From the NCBI GenBank assembly GCA_013822735.1, contig PNKZ01000007.1:124001-188000 (forward strand): DNA of 64,000 nucleotides, given 5' to 3'. Each line of letters opens with the position of its first letter. Positions within the stretch are counted from its first letter, which is position 1. Shown here in pieces: positions 35,276-45,054 of the stretch. The translations under genes were made by a program, and so were the position numbers. The notes beneath the pieces were generated by a model that was given only the letters and a program-made list of their open reading frames with translations, ran no database searches and was not told where the DNA came from. This DNA is from Pirellula sp. GTDB taxonomy: Bacteria; Planctomycetota; Planctomycetia; Pirellulales; PNKZ01.

Positions 35276-36586
35276 ATGCGTTGCACTGTGCTTCCCTCCG
35301 GCCTGCTTCCCCTCGGCCTGGCACTGGTTGCCGTCGCCGTGCTTTCCGCGCCGCTTCCCGGCTCCGAGCCTGCGACGAATGAAGCCTTGCGCAGTTCGCT
35401 CCAATCGCTATTTGCCGAATCGTGGGACAAGTCGGCCGACGGATTGGCCGCGGCCGAACGTAACCATCGCAACGCGCGGACGGCGGCGGCGTCGGACCCT
35501 CGCGTCGATTTCTCGCTCGCGCTCGTGCAGTGGCGCTATCTTCGCTATACGGATGCGCTCCGCACTCTGGAACAAGTCGCGCAATCTTCGCCGGAGTATT
35601 TGCCTGCGGCGCAGGCGAGGATCTATTTGCTCGTGTTGATGAAGAAGCACTCCGCAGCCGTTGCGCAGATGGAAGCGCTGAACGCCCAAATTGCTACGAC
35701 GCTGGCCGGACCGGAGCACGCCGCCCAGCGCCGCGAGGCGGTAGAGTTTCTCGGACGCTTGTTCGGCTATTATGAAGGACCGGCCGCCGGCCTAATTTCG
35801 CAGGCGACCGTGGCGGACGTTCGTCGCCGCGTTTTGGAGCCGCTCGGTACGGAAGATCGCGAAGCTTTCGCAGCCGCGTTCGGCAGCGTACGCGACCGCT
35901 TTGCGCAACTCGACGACGACAAACGTCGCACGCAGGCCGACGCCAAGGACGAGCAACTGCGGCAAAAGGAACTCGACCTGCAACGCCTCGCGGCAGAGCG
36001 AGCCACGGTCGATGCCGACAAACAATCGGTGCAGCAACAGGCCGACGAAGCTCAGAAGGTCGCCCGCGGGGAGATCGATAAACTCGACGCGCAGATCGCC
36101 CCGCTCGAAGCCGACTATGCCCGCATCAACGCTCAAGGGGCAGGGTTGCGGAGCCAGCTGGCGCAGCTCGACGTGACTATTTCCAATTTGCTGGCTCAAG
36201 CCGACGCTGCGAAGGACCCGAACGAACGCGACGCCTTGCGAGACCGTGCGGATTTCTTTTCGCTACAAGCTCGACGCGTGGAAATTGAATACCAGGCTCT
36301 CGACAACGTCGCGGCGCAAATCGTCAACCGACGCAACGCGTTGCTGCAGCAGCGAGCGCAGATTGTCGGTCGTTACGAGGCCGAGGCGAAACGGCTCGGC
36401 GTGCAAGCGGCGAAGCTCGGCAAGAACGAACAGCGAATCACCGTCGAGCAGAAGAAGACGCTCAAGCCGCCGACCGGCATCTCGCCGCAAGTGCAGGACA
36501 AGACCGCAACGGCGGCGTCGATCACGACGTACGTCGAATTGCCGCTCGAGCGCGAACGGCTGCGCATCCTCGCCTCGTTGAAATAA
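35276..36586 (+). CDS. Exported coiled-coil protein with TPR-like N-terminus
   Basis: The 436-residue product starts with a signal peptide (LPSGLLPLGLALVAVAVLS). Residues 30-170 are helical and TPR-like (VQWRYLRYTDALRTLEQV). Residues 200-350 form a long coiled coil with heptads (KDEQLRQKELDLQRLAAER, VDADKQSVQQQADEAQK). The C-terminal part includes KNEQRITVEQKKTLKPP. No enzyme motif is present, so a structural or scaffold role in the envelope is inferred. AGGA precedes the ATG at 35276. Confidence 0.65.
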   Translation: MRCTVLPSGLLPLGLALVAVAVLSAPLPGSEPATNEALRSSLQSLFAESWDKSADGLAAAERNHRNARTAAASDPRVDFSLALVQWRYLRYTDALRTLEQVAQSSPEYLPAAQARIYLLVLMKKHSAAVAQMEALNAQIATTLAGPEHAAQRREAVEFLGRLFGYYEGPAAGLISQATVADVRRRVLEPLGTEDREAFAAAFGSVRDRFAQLDDDKRRTQADAKDEQLRQKELDLQRLAAERATVDADKQSVQQQADEAQKVARGEIDKLDAQIAPLEADYARINAQGAGLRSQLAQLDVTISNLLAQADAAKDPNERDALRDRADFFSLQARRVEIEYQALDNVAAQIVNRRNALLQQRAQIVGRYEAEAKRLGVQAAKLGKNEQRITVEQKKTLKPPTGISPQVQDKTATAASITTYVELPLERERLRILASLK

Positions 36587-36605
36587 TCGTGCAATTCGCG
36601 ACACG

Positions 36606-37892
36606 CTAACCAGGGACCTGACGGCAAGCGGCGGTCAATAGTTCCAGCATCCGGGCCGTTTCCGCCGAAGTAACGCAGAGCGCCGGACAAAACCGGATGC
36701 CCGCCGGTCCGCAACCGAGTAGGAGCAGCCCGAGGTGAAAGGCTGCCTGTATGACGGCATCGCGACGCTTCCCGCTCGGCGAGCCCGCCTCCGTCACATC
36801 GACCGCCTGCATCAATCCCAGACCGCGCGGGTTGGCCAGGCCGAGCGATGCGTCTGCCGACAAGAGCTTCGTCCCTGCGGCGATCTCACTTCCGCGCGCC
36901 GCGGCATTGCTCAGGTATTCACGTTCGATCAGATCGAGCGTCGCCAACGCCGCGCGGCAGCAAACCGGATTGCCGCCGAACGTCGACGCGTGGCTCCCCG
37001 GCGGCCAGTTCATGTGCTCGGCCTTGGCAACAATCGCCCCCAACGGCAGGCCGCTGGCAATTCCCTTGGCTAGGCAGACGACATCGGGCACCACCCCGAA
37101 GTGCTCGACGGCGAACATCCGGCCGGTACGACCGATGCCCGATTGAATCTCATCGACTACCAACAGGATGCCGTGGCGATCGCATACCTCGCGCAGCATC
37201 GGCAGGAAGCCGGGCGACGGTACCCGATAGCCTCCCTCGCCCTGAATCGGCTCAACGAAGATCGCCGCCGTTTCATCGGCCGGGCAACAAGTAGCGAACT
37301 GTTCCTCGATCTCGGCACGCGTGCAATCGAAATGCACGCGATGGATGCCCGGCACCATCGGCCCGAAACCGCGCTGATGGTACGCCTTCGAGCCGCCGAG
37401 CGACATTGCACCATAGGTGCGGCCGTGGAATGCGCCATAGAACGAAAGCACGCGTTGCCGACCGGTGCGGAAGCGCGCCAACTTGAGCGCAGCTTCAACT
37501 GCCTCGGCGCCGCTGTTGCAGAAGAATACGCGTTTGGCGACGCTCCCGGGAGCGAGGGCTGCCAGACGCTCGGCTAGTTCGATCTCCGGACCGTAGTAGA
37601 AGTCGGTGCCCGACATGTGGATCAGCTGCGTCGCTTGGTCGGCGATTGCGGCTGCCACCTCGGGATGCGCATGCCCGGTCGACGTGACGGCGATGCCCGA
37701 CGTGAAATCGAGGAACAGGTTGCCGTCGACGTCTTCGAGCGTGCAACCTGATCCGCGTGCCGCCACCAGCGGATAAATCCGCGTGTACGACTGCGAGATC
37801 ACTCGCTCGTCGCGCGCGATCCACGCGGCAGCCTTCGGGCCGGGGAGCGGCGTGATCAAGTGCGGCACTTGAGAACCGGCAAGCGTATGCAT
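36606..37892 (-). CDS. Class III PLP aminotransferase
   Basis: A 428-residue enzyme of the ornithine/acetylornithine/GABA aminotransferase class. Motifs: DVDGNLFLDFTSGIAV near residue 55, FFCNSGAEAVEAALKLAR, GAFHGRTYGAMSLGGS, the pyridine-contact VVDEIQSGIGRTG near residue 245, and the PLP Lys in CLAKGIASGLPLGA. It lies 28 bases downstream of an aldehyde dehydrogenase gene on the same strand. The pair would turn a terminal-amine amino acid such as GABA, lysine or ornithine into the acid. Which substrate is not visible. Confidence 0.88.
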   Translation of the reverse strand: MHTLAGSQVPHLITPLPGPKAAAWIARDERVISQSYTRIYPLVAARGSGCTLEDVDGNLFLDFTSGIAVTSTGHAHPEVAAAIADQATQLIHMSGTDFYYGPEIELAERLAALAPGSVAKRVFFCNSGAEAVEAALKLARFRTGRQRVLSFYGAFHGRTYGAMSLGGSKAYHQRGFGPMVPGIHRVHFDCTRAEIEEQFATCCPADETAAIFVEPIQGEGGYRVPSPGFLPMLREVCDRHGILLVVDEIQSGIGRTGRMFAVEHFGVVPDVVCLAKGIASGLPLGAIVAKAEHMNWPPGSHASTFGGNPVCCRAALATLDLIEREYLSNAAARGSEIAAGTKLLSADASLGLANPRGLGLMQAVDVTEAGSPSGKRRDAVIQAAFHLGLLLLGCGPAGIRFCPALCVTSAETARMLELLTAACRQVPG

Positions 37893-37920
37893 GGCCGACC
37901 TCGCTCGAAAGATTTCGGAA

Positions 37921-39468
37921 CTACGACTTCGCAGGCTTCGACGACTTTTCCGCCTCGGCTTGCGCCCCGGCCGTCATCCCTTGGGCCATCGTGATACCCA
38001 GTTCATGATTCACGGTGAACGACGTCTTGTGCGTCACCGAATCGACGAGCGCCGCAGCCGACGGCTGACCGTTGCCGCTTCGCTTGACGCCGCCGAACGG
38101 CAAATGCACTTCCGCGCCGATGCAGGGCAAGTTGACGTAGCCCATGCCGTAATCGCATTCATCACGGAACAGGCGCCAGCGGCGATAGTTCTCGGTGACC
38201 ACGGCCATTGAGAGCCCGTAGCGCGTATCATTGTAGATGTGGATCGCTTGCTCGTCGTCGTCGAACGGGATCACGGCGAGGTGCGGGCCGAACACTTCTT
38301 CGCGAATGGTCCGGACGCCGGGCCCATATTCCTGGCGATAGACAAACGGCCCGACGAAGTTTCCTTGTCCACGCCCTTCCGACGTGAGACGTCCCGCATC
38401 TAAGAGCACCGTTGCATGCTCCTCTTTCGCGAGCGCGTTGTAGCGGAGCACTTTGTCGACCGAGGCGGCATTAATGAGCGGACCTGCGAACGCGCCCGGC
38501 GTAAAAGGGTCGGCGAACTTAAGCTGCGCCGCCCGTTCGCAAAGCTGCTCTTCGAACTTACCGAGCAGCGAACGATGCACGAGCACGCGTCCGGCCGAAA
38601 CACAGCGTTGCCCGGTCGTTTTGAAGGCGCTGAGCAAAGCCGCGTTCACGGCCAAATCGAGCCGAGCATCTTCGCACACGATCACGGCGCTCTTGGAGCC
38701 CATCTCACAAGCGCAGGTTTTGTGGTCGCTGGCCGCCGCCAACTTGCGTATATGCGAACCGACGTCGTAGCTGCCGGTGAAACAAACGACGTCGACGTCG
38801 TCGTGCCGCGCGAGCGCGTCGCCCACTTCTTCGCCGAGCCCATGCACGAGATTGATCGTGCCGGCCGGAAAGCCGGCTTCGACGAATAGTTCGACAAGTT
38901 TGGTGCCGATCTCCGGCGTCTCTTCCGACGGTTTGAAGACGGTCGTGTTTCCTTCGAGCAGACTCGGCCCGAGCATCCAGAGCGGCACGGCAAATGGAAA
39001 ATTCCACGGCGTGACGACTGCGACGACGCCGCGCGGTTTCCGTCGAACGTAGAGATCTTTGCCGGCCACCTCCGACGCCACGCACTCGCCGATCGGTTGC
39101 CGAGCGGTGCCGCAGACGTATTGCACCATGTGCAGGCCTTCGACGACCTCGGCCCGCGCTTCGTCGAGAATCTTACCGCTCTCGCGGGCCAGCACCACGG
39201 CCAGCTTTTCCAAATCGCGCTGAATCAGCGCGGCCAAGCGATCGAAGAGCTCACCACGTTTGATACGGCTGATCCTTCGCCAACCGGGAAACGCGCGACG
39301 GGCCGCCTCGACGGCATGTGCCGCGTCTTGCGCGGTGCCTCGGGCCGTCTGCCCGATAAGTTGCGACAGGTTCGCCGGGTTGCGATTCTCGAGCGTTTCC
39401 GAAACCGCCAACCAACGACCGTCGATCAGCATCCGGCTATTCCAGACAGCGTGGGCTTGCGACGTCAT
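37921..39468 (-). CDS. NAD(P)-dependent aldehyde dehydrogenase
   Basis: The 515-residue enzyme has VVTPWNFPFAVPLWMLGPSL near residue 150, the Glu motif ACEMGSKSAVIV near residue 265 and the catalytic Cys in TTGQRCVSAGR near residue 300. The segment FGPHLAVIPFDDDEQAI and the C-terminal PFGGVKRSGNG are also typical. In gene context it likely oxidises the semialdehyde made by the adjacent class III aminotransferase. It could be alpha-aminoadipate-semialdehyde or succinate-semialdehyde dehydrogenase; the sequence does not decide. GGAG precedes the ATG. Confidence 0.9.
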   Translation of the reverse strand: MTSQAHAVWNSRMLIDGRWLAVSETLENRNPANLSQLIGQTARGTAQDAAHAVEAARRAFPGWRRISRIKRGELFDRLAALIQRDLEKLAVVLARESGKILDEARAEVVEGLHMVQYVCGTARQPIGECVASEVAGKDLYVRRKPRGVVAVVTPWNFPFAVPLWMLGPSLLEGNTTVFKPSEETPEIGTKLVELFVEAGFPAGTINLVHGLGEEVGDALARHDDVDVVCFTGSYDVGSHIRKLAAASDHKTCACEMGSKSAVIVCEDARLDLAVNAALLSAFKTTGQRCVSAGRVLVHRSLLGKFEEQLCERAAQLKFADPFTPGAFAGPLINAASVDKVLRYNALAKEEHATVLLDAGRLTSEGRGQGNFVGPFVYRQEYGPGVRTIREEVFGPHLAVIPFDDDEQAIHIYNDTRYGLSMAVVTENYRRWRLFRDECDYGMGYVNLPCIGAEVHLPFGGVKRSGNGQPSAAALVDSVTHKTSFTVNHELGITMAQGMTAGAQAEAEKSSKPAKS

Positions 39469-39565
39469 GGCGTGCGTCTCCGTGCCTACTAGCGAAACAA
39501 AAGTGTTTGCCAGAAGAAGGATACGCCCGAAGCTACAACCGAGGCAAGCGGAAGCGGCGGCGCGG

Positions 39566-41320
39566 CTAGCTTCCTGCAGCCGACATTGCCGGGGCCGGCA
39601 TTCCTTGGACCGGCGGCGACTTCTTCCCGCTCAGGGCCAAGTACGCTTCGACAAGCATCATGGCGGCCAGCGCCAAGAGCACGCAACCGATCCACGGCAC
39701 CGGATCGGTCGGCGTTTGGAACTTGCCGTCGGCGTTGAAGAATTTCGGAAACGTCATGAGCGACAGGGCCCAACTACTCATCGCGTACATCCAAACACAC
39801 GGCAAGCCCGTCACGAACCAGATCCACTTTTCGCGGCGTGTCTGCCAGAGCCAAACGGTGACGCCGAGCAGCGTCAATGCCGCCAGAAGTTGGTTGCTCG
39901 CGCCGAACAGAGACCAAAACACGCGGTACATCGGTATCGGCAACCCCTTGGCGTCGAGTTGCGGAGGCTGCAGTAGGAAATAGAGAGGCACGCCCGCGGT
40001 GAGGAGCGTCCCGAGCCAACGCCCCTTGGCGTCGTGCCAGCCGGTGAGTTCTTGAATGATGTACCGGCCGAGCCGCGTGCAGACGTCGAGCGTGTCGTAG
40101 ACGAAAGTCGTGAATGCCATCAGCGCGAACGACACGGCAAATTGCTCCGGCACGCTGAGCACGCCGAGAAACTTGCCGAGGCCGTTGGCATAAATCAGGT
40201 TCGGCGAGCCGCTCAGCTTCGGCGAACCTTGCATCCAGATCATGACGCAACAGAGCGAGACGATCGCCACCATTGCTTCGAGCAACATGGCGCCGTAGCC
40301 GATAACGCGAGCATCGGTTTCCTTGCGCAACTGCTTCGATGTGGTGCCGGAAGCGATTAGCGAGTGAAACCCGGAACATGCACCGCACGCGATCGTGATG
40401 AAGAGGAACGGAAACAACGTCTCCCCCTTGGCCGACATCCAACCGGTGAAGGCCGGGTACTCGACGGTATTGCCGCCAAACAGAATGCCGATCATGCCGC
40501 CGCCGAGCGCCACATAAAGAAAATAGCCGCCGAGATGCCCGCGTGGTTGCAGCAGCAACCAAACCGGGACCATTGCCGCGACGACGCAGTAGACTAGTAG
40601 GGCGACGTCCCAAACGTTCTGCGCGGAGGTGTCGGTCAGGCCGAGAATCTGCCCGATATCGAAGGGAACCATCGGGCCGACGTAGATCGTCGCACCGACC
40701 AGCGGCAGGAAGATCAACGTGGCCATGTTGAGCGAGAGCTTGGTATACCGCAGCAGCACGCCCATGACGATCGGCAGAACAAGATAGAGCAGCGACGAGG
40801 TCGCGACTCCGCCGCCGGTGATCTTCGTGCCGTCGTCGAGCGTTTGCATACCGATAAACGAGGCGGTGGTCACATCAGTAAACGCGACGATGATATAGAC
40901 CAGGGCAATCCAGACGAAGGAAAGGAACAACAGGAACGAGCGTCGGCTCATGTGCTGATGGACCACCTCCGCGATCGAGCCTGCTTTGTGGCGGACCGAA
41001 GCCGTCAGGGCGGTCATGTCGTGGACGCCGCCGATGAAGATCGACCCGACGAGAATCCAGATGACCGCCGGCAACCAACCGAAGGCGAGTCCCGCGGCAA
41101 TCGGTCCGACGATCGGCCCGGCGGCGGCGATCGCCGAGAAGTGCTGACTCATCAAAAACTTCGGCTCGATCGGCTCGTAGTCGAGCCCGTCGCGCATCGT
41201 CGTGGCCGGCGTCTCCTTATTCGGGTCAAGCTTGAGCAGGCGCGACAAGATGCGGCCGTACGTGACGTAGGCGATCGAAAGGATGACGGCGCAAACGGCG
41301 ACAATGGGGAGCAGCGACAT
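39566..41320 (-). CDS. cstA: Carbon starvation protein CstA (peptide/pyruvate permease family)
   Basis: A 584-residue integral membrane protein with about 15 hydrophobic segments. Family hallmarks are AYVTYGRILSRLLKLDP near the start, QHFSAIAAAGPIVGPIAAG, GGVHDMTALTASVRHKAGS, GACSGFHSLIASGTTSKQL and FVYDTLDVCTRLGRYI. CstA proteins take up peptides or pyruvate under carbon limitation. It is monocistronic, on the minus strand, downstream of no regulator. CsrA is a known repressor of cstA mRNA in E. coli, which makes the csrA gene in this window relevant, though no GGA motif was checked here. Confidence 0.95.
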   Translation of the reverse strand: MSLLPIVAVCAVILSIAYVTYGRILSRLLKLDPNKETPATTMRDGLDYEPIEPKFLMSQHFSAIAAAGPIVGPIAAGLAFGWLPAVIWILVGSIFIGGVHDMTALTASVRHKAGSIAEVVHQHMSRRSFLLFLSFVWIALVYIIVAFTDVTTASFIGMQTLDDGTKITGGGVATSSLLYLVLPIVMGVLLRYTKLSLNMATLIFLPLVGATIYVGPMVPFDIGQILGLTDTSAQNVWDVALLVYCVVAAMVPVWLLLQPRGHLGGYFLYVALGGGMIGILFGGNTVEYPAFTGWMSAKGETLFPFLFITIACGACSGFHSLIASGTTSKQLRKETDARVIGYGAMLLEAMVAIVSLCCVMIWMQGSPKLSGSPNLIYANGLGKFLGVLSVPEQFAVSFALMAFTTFVYDTLDVCTRLGRYIIQELTGWHDAKGRWLGTLLTAGVPLYFLLQPPQLDAKGLPIPMYRVFWSLFGASNQLLAALTLLGVTVWLWQTRREKWIWFVTGLPCVWMYAMSSWALSLMTFPKFFNADGKFQTPTDPVPWIGCVLLALAAMMLVEAYLALSGKKSPPVQGMPAPAMSAAGS

Positions 41321-41476
41321 GCAACACTCTTAGGCAGGCGGGGAAGCGAGGGCGACTGGCATACGGCGTCGTAACGCGAACCGACCGACGGCATCTGACC
41401 CATAGTGTCAGAACATGACGGTGGGCCGCAACTCTTGAACATAACCCTGCCGCTGTGCCCGAACAAGGCGACTCGG

Positions 41477-41504
41477 TGGACGACGGGCCGTGAGCCCCTA
41501 TAAT
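41477..41504 (+). promoter_or_regulatory. Candidate sigma-70 promoter of trxB
   Basis: TGGACG (41477-41482), 16 bases, then a perfect TATAAT (41499-41504). The start of transcription would be about 32 bases before the trxB ATG. Confidence 0.6.
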
Positions 41505-41542
41505 TGCCGCTTACTTATCAATCGCTTAGGAGTATTGCGTCG

Positions 41543-42619
41543 ATGGAAACGGGCCCCGCGAACGTGGAAAAAGTCGTGATCATCGGCAGCGGCCCGGCAG
41601 GCTGGTCGGCCGCCATCTATGCGGCCCGGGCTAATCTTCAGCCGGTCGTATATGAAGGCACTGTGAAGCCGGAAATGATTCCGCTGGGGCAGCTCGCCTT
41701 CACGACCGAAGTGGAAAACTACCCCGGCTTTCCATTCGGCAACGTGCGGGCTTTCATTGAAAGCGCCGTCGATGAGGATCGACATTACAACTTGCCGCCC
41801 GCTCCGAAGGGGCATGTAAAGAACGGTGCCCCGCACTATGCCGTGCAAGGGGTCGAGCTCATGGAGCTGATGAAGCAACAGGCGCTGAACTTCGGCACCC
41901 GCGTGATCAGCGACGACATCGTCGACGTTGATTTCAGCGGCCATCCGTTCCGCTTACATACGGGCGAGGGGGGTATCGCCGTGGCGCAGTCCGTGATCGT
42001 CGCCACCGGGGCTCGGGCCAACTATGTCGGACTGCCGTCGGAAGATGCCTACAAGAACCGGGGCGTGAGTGCGTGCGCCGTTTGCGACGGTGCCCTGCCG
42101 CGGTTTCGCAACAAGCCGTTGGTCGTGGTCGGAGGCGGTGATTCGGCGGTCGAAGAGGCCACGTATCTGACGAACTTCGCGTCGAAGGTGTATCTCGTGC
42201 ACCGTCGCGATGAACTGCGCGCCAGTAAGATCATGCAGAAACGGGCACTGGAAAATCCGAAGATCGAGATGACCTGGAATACGGTCGTCGCCGAATGCTT
42301 GGGGAACGAAAAGGAAGGTCTCACCGCCGTGCGACTGGCGAGCACCGTCGGCGCCGGCGAGCGCACACTCGAAACGGCCGGCATGTTTGCCGCGATCGGC
42401 CATACGCCGAATACGGCGTTTCTCCACGGCAAATTGGCGACGAACGAGAAGGGCTACCTGAAACTCACCAAGCCGTTTCGCACGAACACGAGCGTAGAAG
42501 GAGTGTTCGCCGCCGGCGACGTGGCCGACGACTACTATAGGCAGGCCATCACCTCGGCCGGTAGCGGCTGCATGGCGGCCCTCGACGCCGAACGCTGGCT
42601 GGCCGAACACTACGGGTAG
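41543..42619 (+). CDS. trxB: Thioredoxin reductase with inserted loop
   Basis: The 358-residue flavoenzyme has the FAD motif [18 protein letters not shown] near residue 13, the redox-active pair C178-A-V-C181 in [11 protein letters not shown], the NADPH motif [15 protein letters not shown] and the closing [23 protein letters not shown]. It reduces thioredoxin with NADPH. Compared with the usual 315-residue enzyme it has an extra loop of about 35 residues at 67-103, between PGFPFG and [16 protein letters not shown] lies 11 bases before the ATG. Confidence 0.95.
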   Translation: METGPANVEKVVIIGSGPAGWSAAIYAARANLQPVVYEGTVKPEMIPLGQLAFTTEVENYPGFPFGNVRAFIESAVDEDRHYNLPPAPKGHVKNGAPHYAVQGVELMELMKQQALNFGTRVISDDIVDVDFSGHPFRLHTGEGGIAVAQSVIVATGARANYVGLPSEDAYKNRGVSACAVCDGALPRFRNKPLVVVGGGDSAVEEATYLTNFASKVYLVHRRDELRASKIMQKRALENPKIEMTWNTVVAECLGNEKEGLTAVRLASTVGAGERTLETAGMFAAIGHTPNTAFLHGKLATNEKGYLKLTKPFRTNTSVEGVFAAGDVADDYYRQAITSAGSGCMAALDAERWLAEHYG

Positions 42620-42679
42620 CGCTAGCGAGCAGATTGCACCTACGACCCACGTTTGACGTTTTGACGGGAGTATTCACGG

Positions 42680-44083
42680 ATGGAAAAGATCAGCGTCGCG
42701 GAAGCTCGGCAGGCCGCCGCGGTAGGTCGGGAAGTGCGGATTCAAGGATGGATTCGAACCCGGCGCGATTCCAAAGGGGGGTTCAGTTTCCTCGAACTGA
42801 ACGACGGCTCCTGCCAGGGAAACGTGCAAGTAATCGCCGACGCGACGCTGCCCAACTACGAAGAGACGATCAAGCACCTCGGCGCGGGCTATAGCGTCAC
42901 CGTCGAAGGATTGGTGAAGGCGTCGCCCGCGAAGGAACAGGCAACGGAAATTGCCGCCACGCGCGTCGAGTTGCACGGCACGGCCGATCCGGAAACGTAT
43001 CCGCTGCAAAAGAAACAACACTCGTTCGAGTTTCTCCGTACGATCGCCCATTTACGGCCGCGCACCAATACGTTCGGCGCGATCGCGCGCGTGCGTAACT
43101 GCGTGAGCCGGTCGATTCACAATTTCTTCCAAGAGCAAGGCTTCCTCTACGTCCATACGCCGATCATCACCTCGAGCGACTGCGAAGGGGCCGGAGCGAT
43201 GTTTCGCGTATCGACGCTCGATCCGGAAAAGCCGCCGCGGTTGCCGGCCGACCAAGGGGGGAAGATCGATTACAAGCAGGACTTCTTCGAGCGGCCGACC
43301 TATCTCACGGTGAGCGGTCAGCTGCAAGGAGAAACCGCCGCTTGTGCGCTGGGTAAGATCTACACGTTTGGCCCGACGTTTCGCGCGGAGAACTCGAATA
43401 CGACGCGGCACTTGGCGGAGTTTTGGATGGTCGAGCCGGAGATGGCGTTCTTCGATCTCAACGACAACATGGCGCTGGCCGAAGCGTTCTTGAAACGGAT
43501 CTTTAGCGACGTGCTCAAGGATTGCGCCGAAGATATGGCGTTCTTCAATTTGCGAATCGACAAGACCGTGATCGAGACGCTGCAGAAGATCATCGCCGCC
43601 GACTTTGTGCGCTGTACCTATACCGAAGCGGTCGACATCCTTTTAGCGAGCGGCAAGAAGTTCGAGTTTCCGGTCAGCTGGGGCTGCGACTTGCAGGCCG
43701 AACATGAACGGTATCTCACGGAAGAGAAGTTCAACGCGCCGACGATCCTTTACGACTACCCGCGGACGTTGAAGCCGTTTTACATGCGCGTGAACGACGA
43801 CGGCCGCACCGTGCGGGCCATGGATATTCTGGTACCGAAGGTCGGCGAAATCATCGGCGGGAGCCAGCGCGAGGAGCGGCTCGACGTTCTGGAGCAGCGA
43901 ATGCAGGAGCAAGGACTCGATCCGGCCCATTACGCGTGGTACGTAGACCTACGACGCTACGGCACCGTGCCGCATGCCGGGTTCGGCCTGGGGCTGGAAC
44001 GTGTCGTACAATTCGTTACCGGCATGACGAATATCCGCGACGTCATCCCGTTCCCAAGAACTCCAGGCAACGCCGAGTTCTAG
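42680..44083 (+). CDS. asnS: Asparaginyl-tRNA synthetase
   Basis: A 467-residue class IIb synthetase. The N-terminal OB fold ([19 protein letters not shown]) binds the anticodon. Class II motif 2 appears as [16 protein letters not shown] near residue 235, and motif 3 as [13 protein letters not shown] near residue 440. The segment EVRIP-like [13 protein letters not shown] and PRTPGNAEF at the end favour AsnRS over AspRS. GGGAG is 9 bases before the ATG. It follows trxB by 60 bases and precedes a glycosyltransferase. Confidence 0.96.
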   Translation: MEKISVAEARQAAAVGREVRIQGWIRTRRDSKGGFSFLELNDGSCQGNVQVIADATLPNYEETIKHLGAGYSVTVEGLVKASPAKEQATEIAATRVELHGTADPETYPLQKKQHSFEFLRTIAHLRPRTNTFGAIARVRNCVSRSIHNFFQEQGFLYVHTPIITSSDCEGAGAMFRVSTLDPEKPPRLPADQGGKIDYKQDFFERPTYLTVSGQLQGETAACALGKIYTFGPTFRAENSNTTRHLAEFWMVEPEMAFFDLNDNMALAEAFLKRIFSDVLKDCAEDMAFFNLRIDKTVIETLQKIIAADFVRCTYTEAVDILLASGKKFEFPVSWGCDLQAEHERYLTEEKFNAPTILYDYPRTLKPFYMRVNDDGRTVRAMDILVPKVGEIIGGSQREERLDVLEQRMQEQGLDPAHYAWYVDLRRYGTVPHAGFGLGLERVVQFVTGMTNIRDVIPFPRTPGNAEF

Positions 44084-44138
44084 TGCGTTTCGACGCACCG
44101 TTGCGGCACTGCGTGATCCGCCCGTAGAGCTTTCCCGA

Positions 44139-45014
44139 ATGAAGATGAACGATCCCGCCGACGCACCGACCCATGCGGACGTTCGCGAAGTCGTTATTCA
44201 ATTGATTAATCACGTCGGCACCGGCGCGGAGAATTCGGCGGAGCGTCGCGAATTACTGTTACGGCTCTTGGGGCCCGTGATTTGTCGGAAGCTGAGCATC
44301 TTCAAGCTTCCCGAAGGCTTCGTGCTCTCCGTCGTGGTCCCGGTTTACAACGAGCTGAGTACCGTGTCGACGGTGATCGAAAGAGTGCGCACGTGCGGCA
44401 TTCCGGTTGAAATCATTCTGATCGACGACGGCAGCACCGACGGTACGCGCGCGTTACTCGATTCGTGGCGCGGCCAGGCGGACTTGAAAATCGTGTTTCA
44501 CGAGCGAAACCAAGGGAAGGGAGCCGCGATCAAGACGGGCTTCGGCCAAGCCACGGGGAGCGTCGTGATCGTGCAAGACGCCGACCTAGAATACGACCCG
44601 GCCGAGTTTCCCTTGCTGATTCAGCCGATTGTGGAAGGGGAAGCCGACGTCGTGTTCGGAAGCCGCTTCAAAGGAGACAATCAAAGAGTGCTCTACTTCT
44701 GGCACTCGATCGGCAACTACGTGCTGACGATGTTGTCGAACATGATGACCAACTTGAACCTGACCGACATGGAAACCTGTTACAAGGCGTTCCGCGCCGA
44801 CGTCATTCACAAGATTGCGCCGACTCTCCAAGAGCAACGCTTCGGTATCGAACCGGAACTCACGGCCAAAGCGGCGAGCATTCCGGGAATTCGCATCTAC
44901 GAACGGGCCATCAGCTATCGCGGCCGCACGTATGCGGAAGGGAAAAAGATCACGTGGCGCGACGGTTTTCGCGCCCTGTGGTGCATTCTCAAATACCGCA
45001 ACGGCCTCAAGTAG
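44139..45014 (+). CDS. Family 2 glycosyltransferase (dolichol-phosphate-mannose-synthase-like)
   Basis: The 291-residue product has about 60 helical N-terminal residues and then a GT-A domain: SVVVPVYNELSTVSTVIERV, LIDDGSTDGT near residue 92, the metal-binding QDADLEYDPAEFP near residue 145, and the acceptor region with DMETCYKAFRAD and QRFGIEPELTAKA. No membrane anchor is evident. It likely transfers a sugar from a nucleotide donor to a polyprenyl phosphate or a lipid, for envelope glycosylation. Confidence 0.88.
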   Translation: MKMNDPADAPTHADVREVVIQLINHVGTGAENSAERRELLLRLLGPVICRKLSIFKLPEGFVLSVVVPVYNELSTVSTVIERVRTCGIPVEIILIDDGSTDGTRALLDSWRGQADLKIVFHERNQGKGAAIKTGFGQATGSVVIVQDADLEYDPAEFPLLIQPIVEGEADVVFGSRFKGDNQRVLYFWHSIGNYVLTMLSNMMTNLNLTDMETCYKAFRADVIHKIAPTLQEQRFGIEPELTAKAASIPGIRIYERAISYRGRTYAEGKKITWRDGFRALWCILKYRNGLK

Positions 45015-45025
45015 CGATAGCCGCG

Positions 45026-45054
45026 ACGTTATTGCGGATCGATCACAATAACGT
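45026..45054. terminator. 9-bp hairpin at convergent gene ends
   Basis: ACGTTATTG (45026-45034) and CAATAACGT (45046-45054) form a perfect stem overlapping the last codons of lutC, 12 bases past the glycosyltransferase stop. Termination is inferred from position. Confidence 0.45.

Noticed and set aside
39660-39983. Plus-strand open frames over cstA
   Set aside because: They are shadows of the CstA gene, whose hydrophobic segments and family motifs are clear on the minus strand.
42748-42768. GGATTCGAACCC resembling a tRNA T-loop
   Set aside because: It lies inside the conserved N-terminal OB fold of asnS (GWIRTRRDS) and no cloverleaf can be formed.
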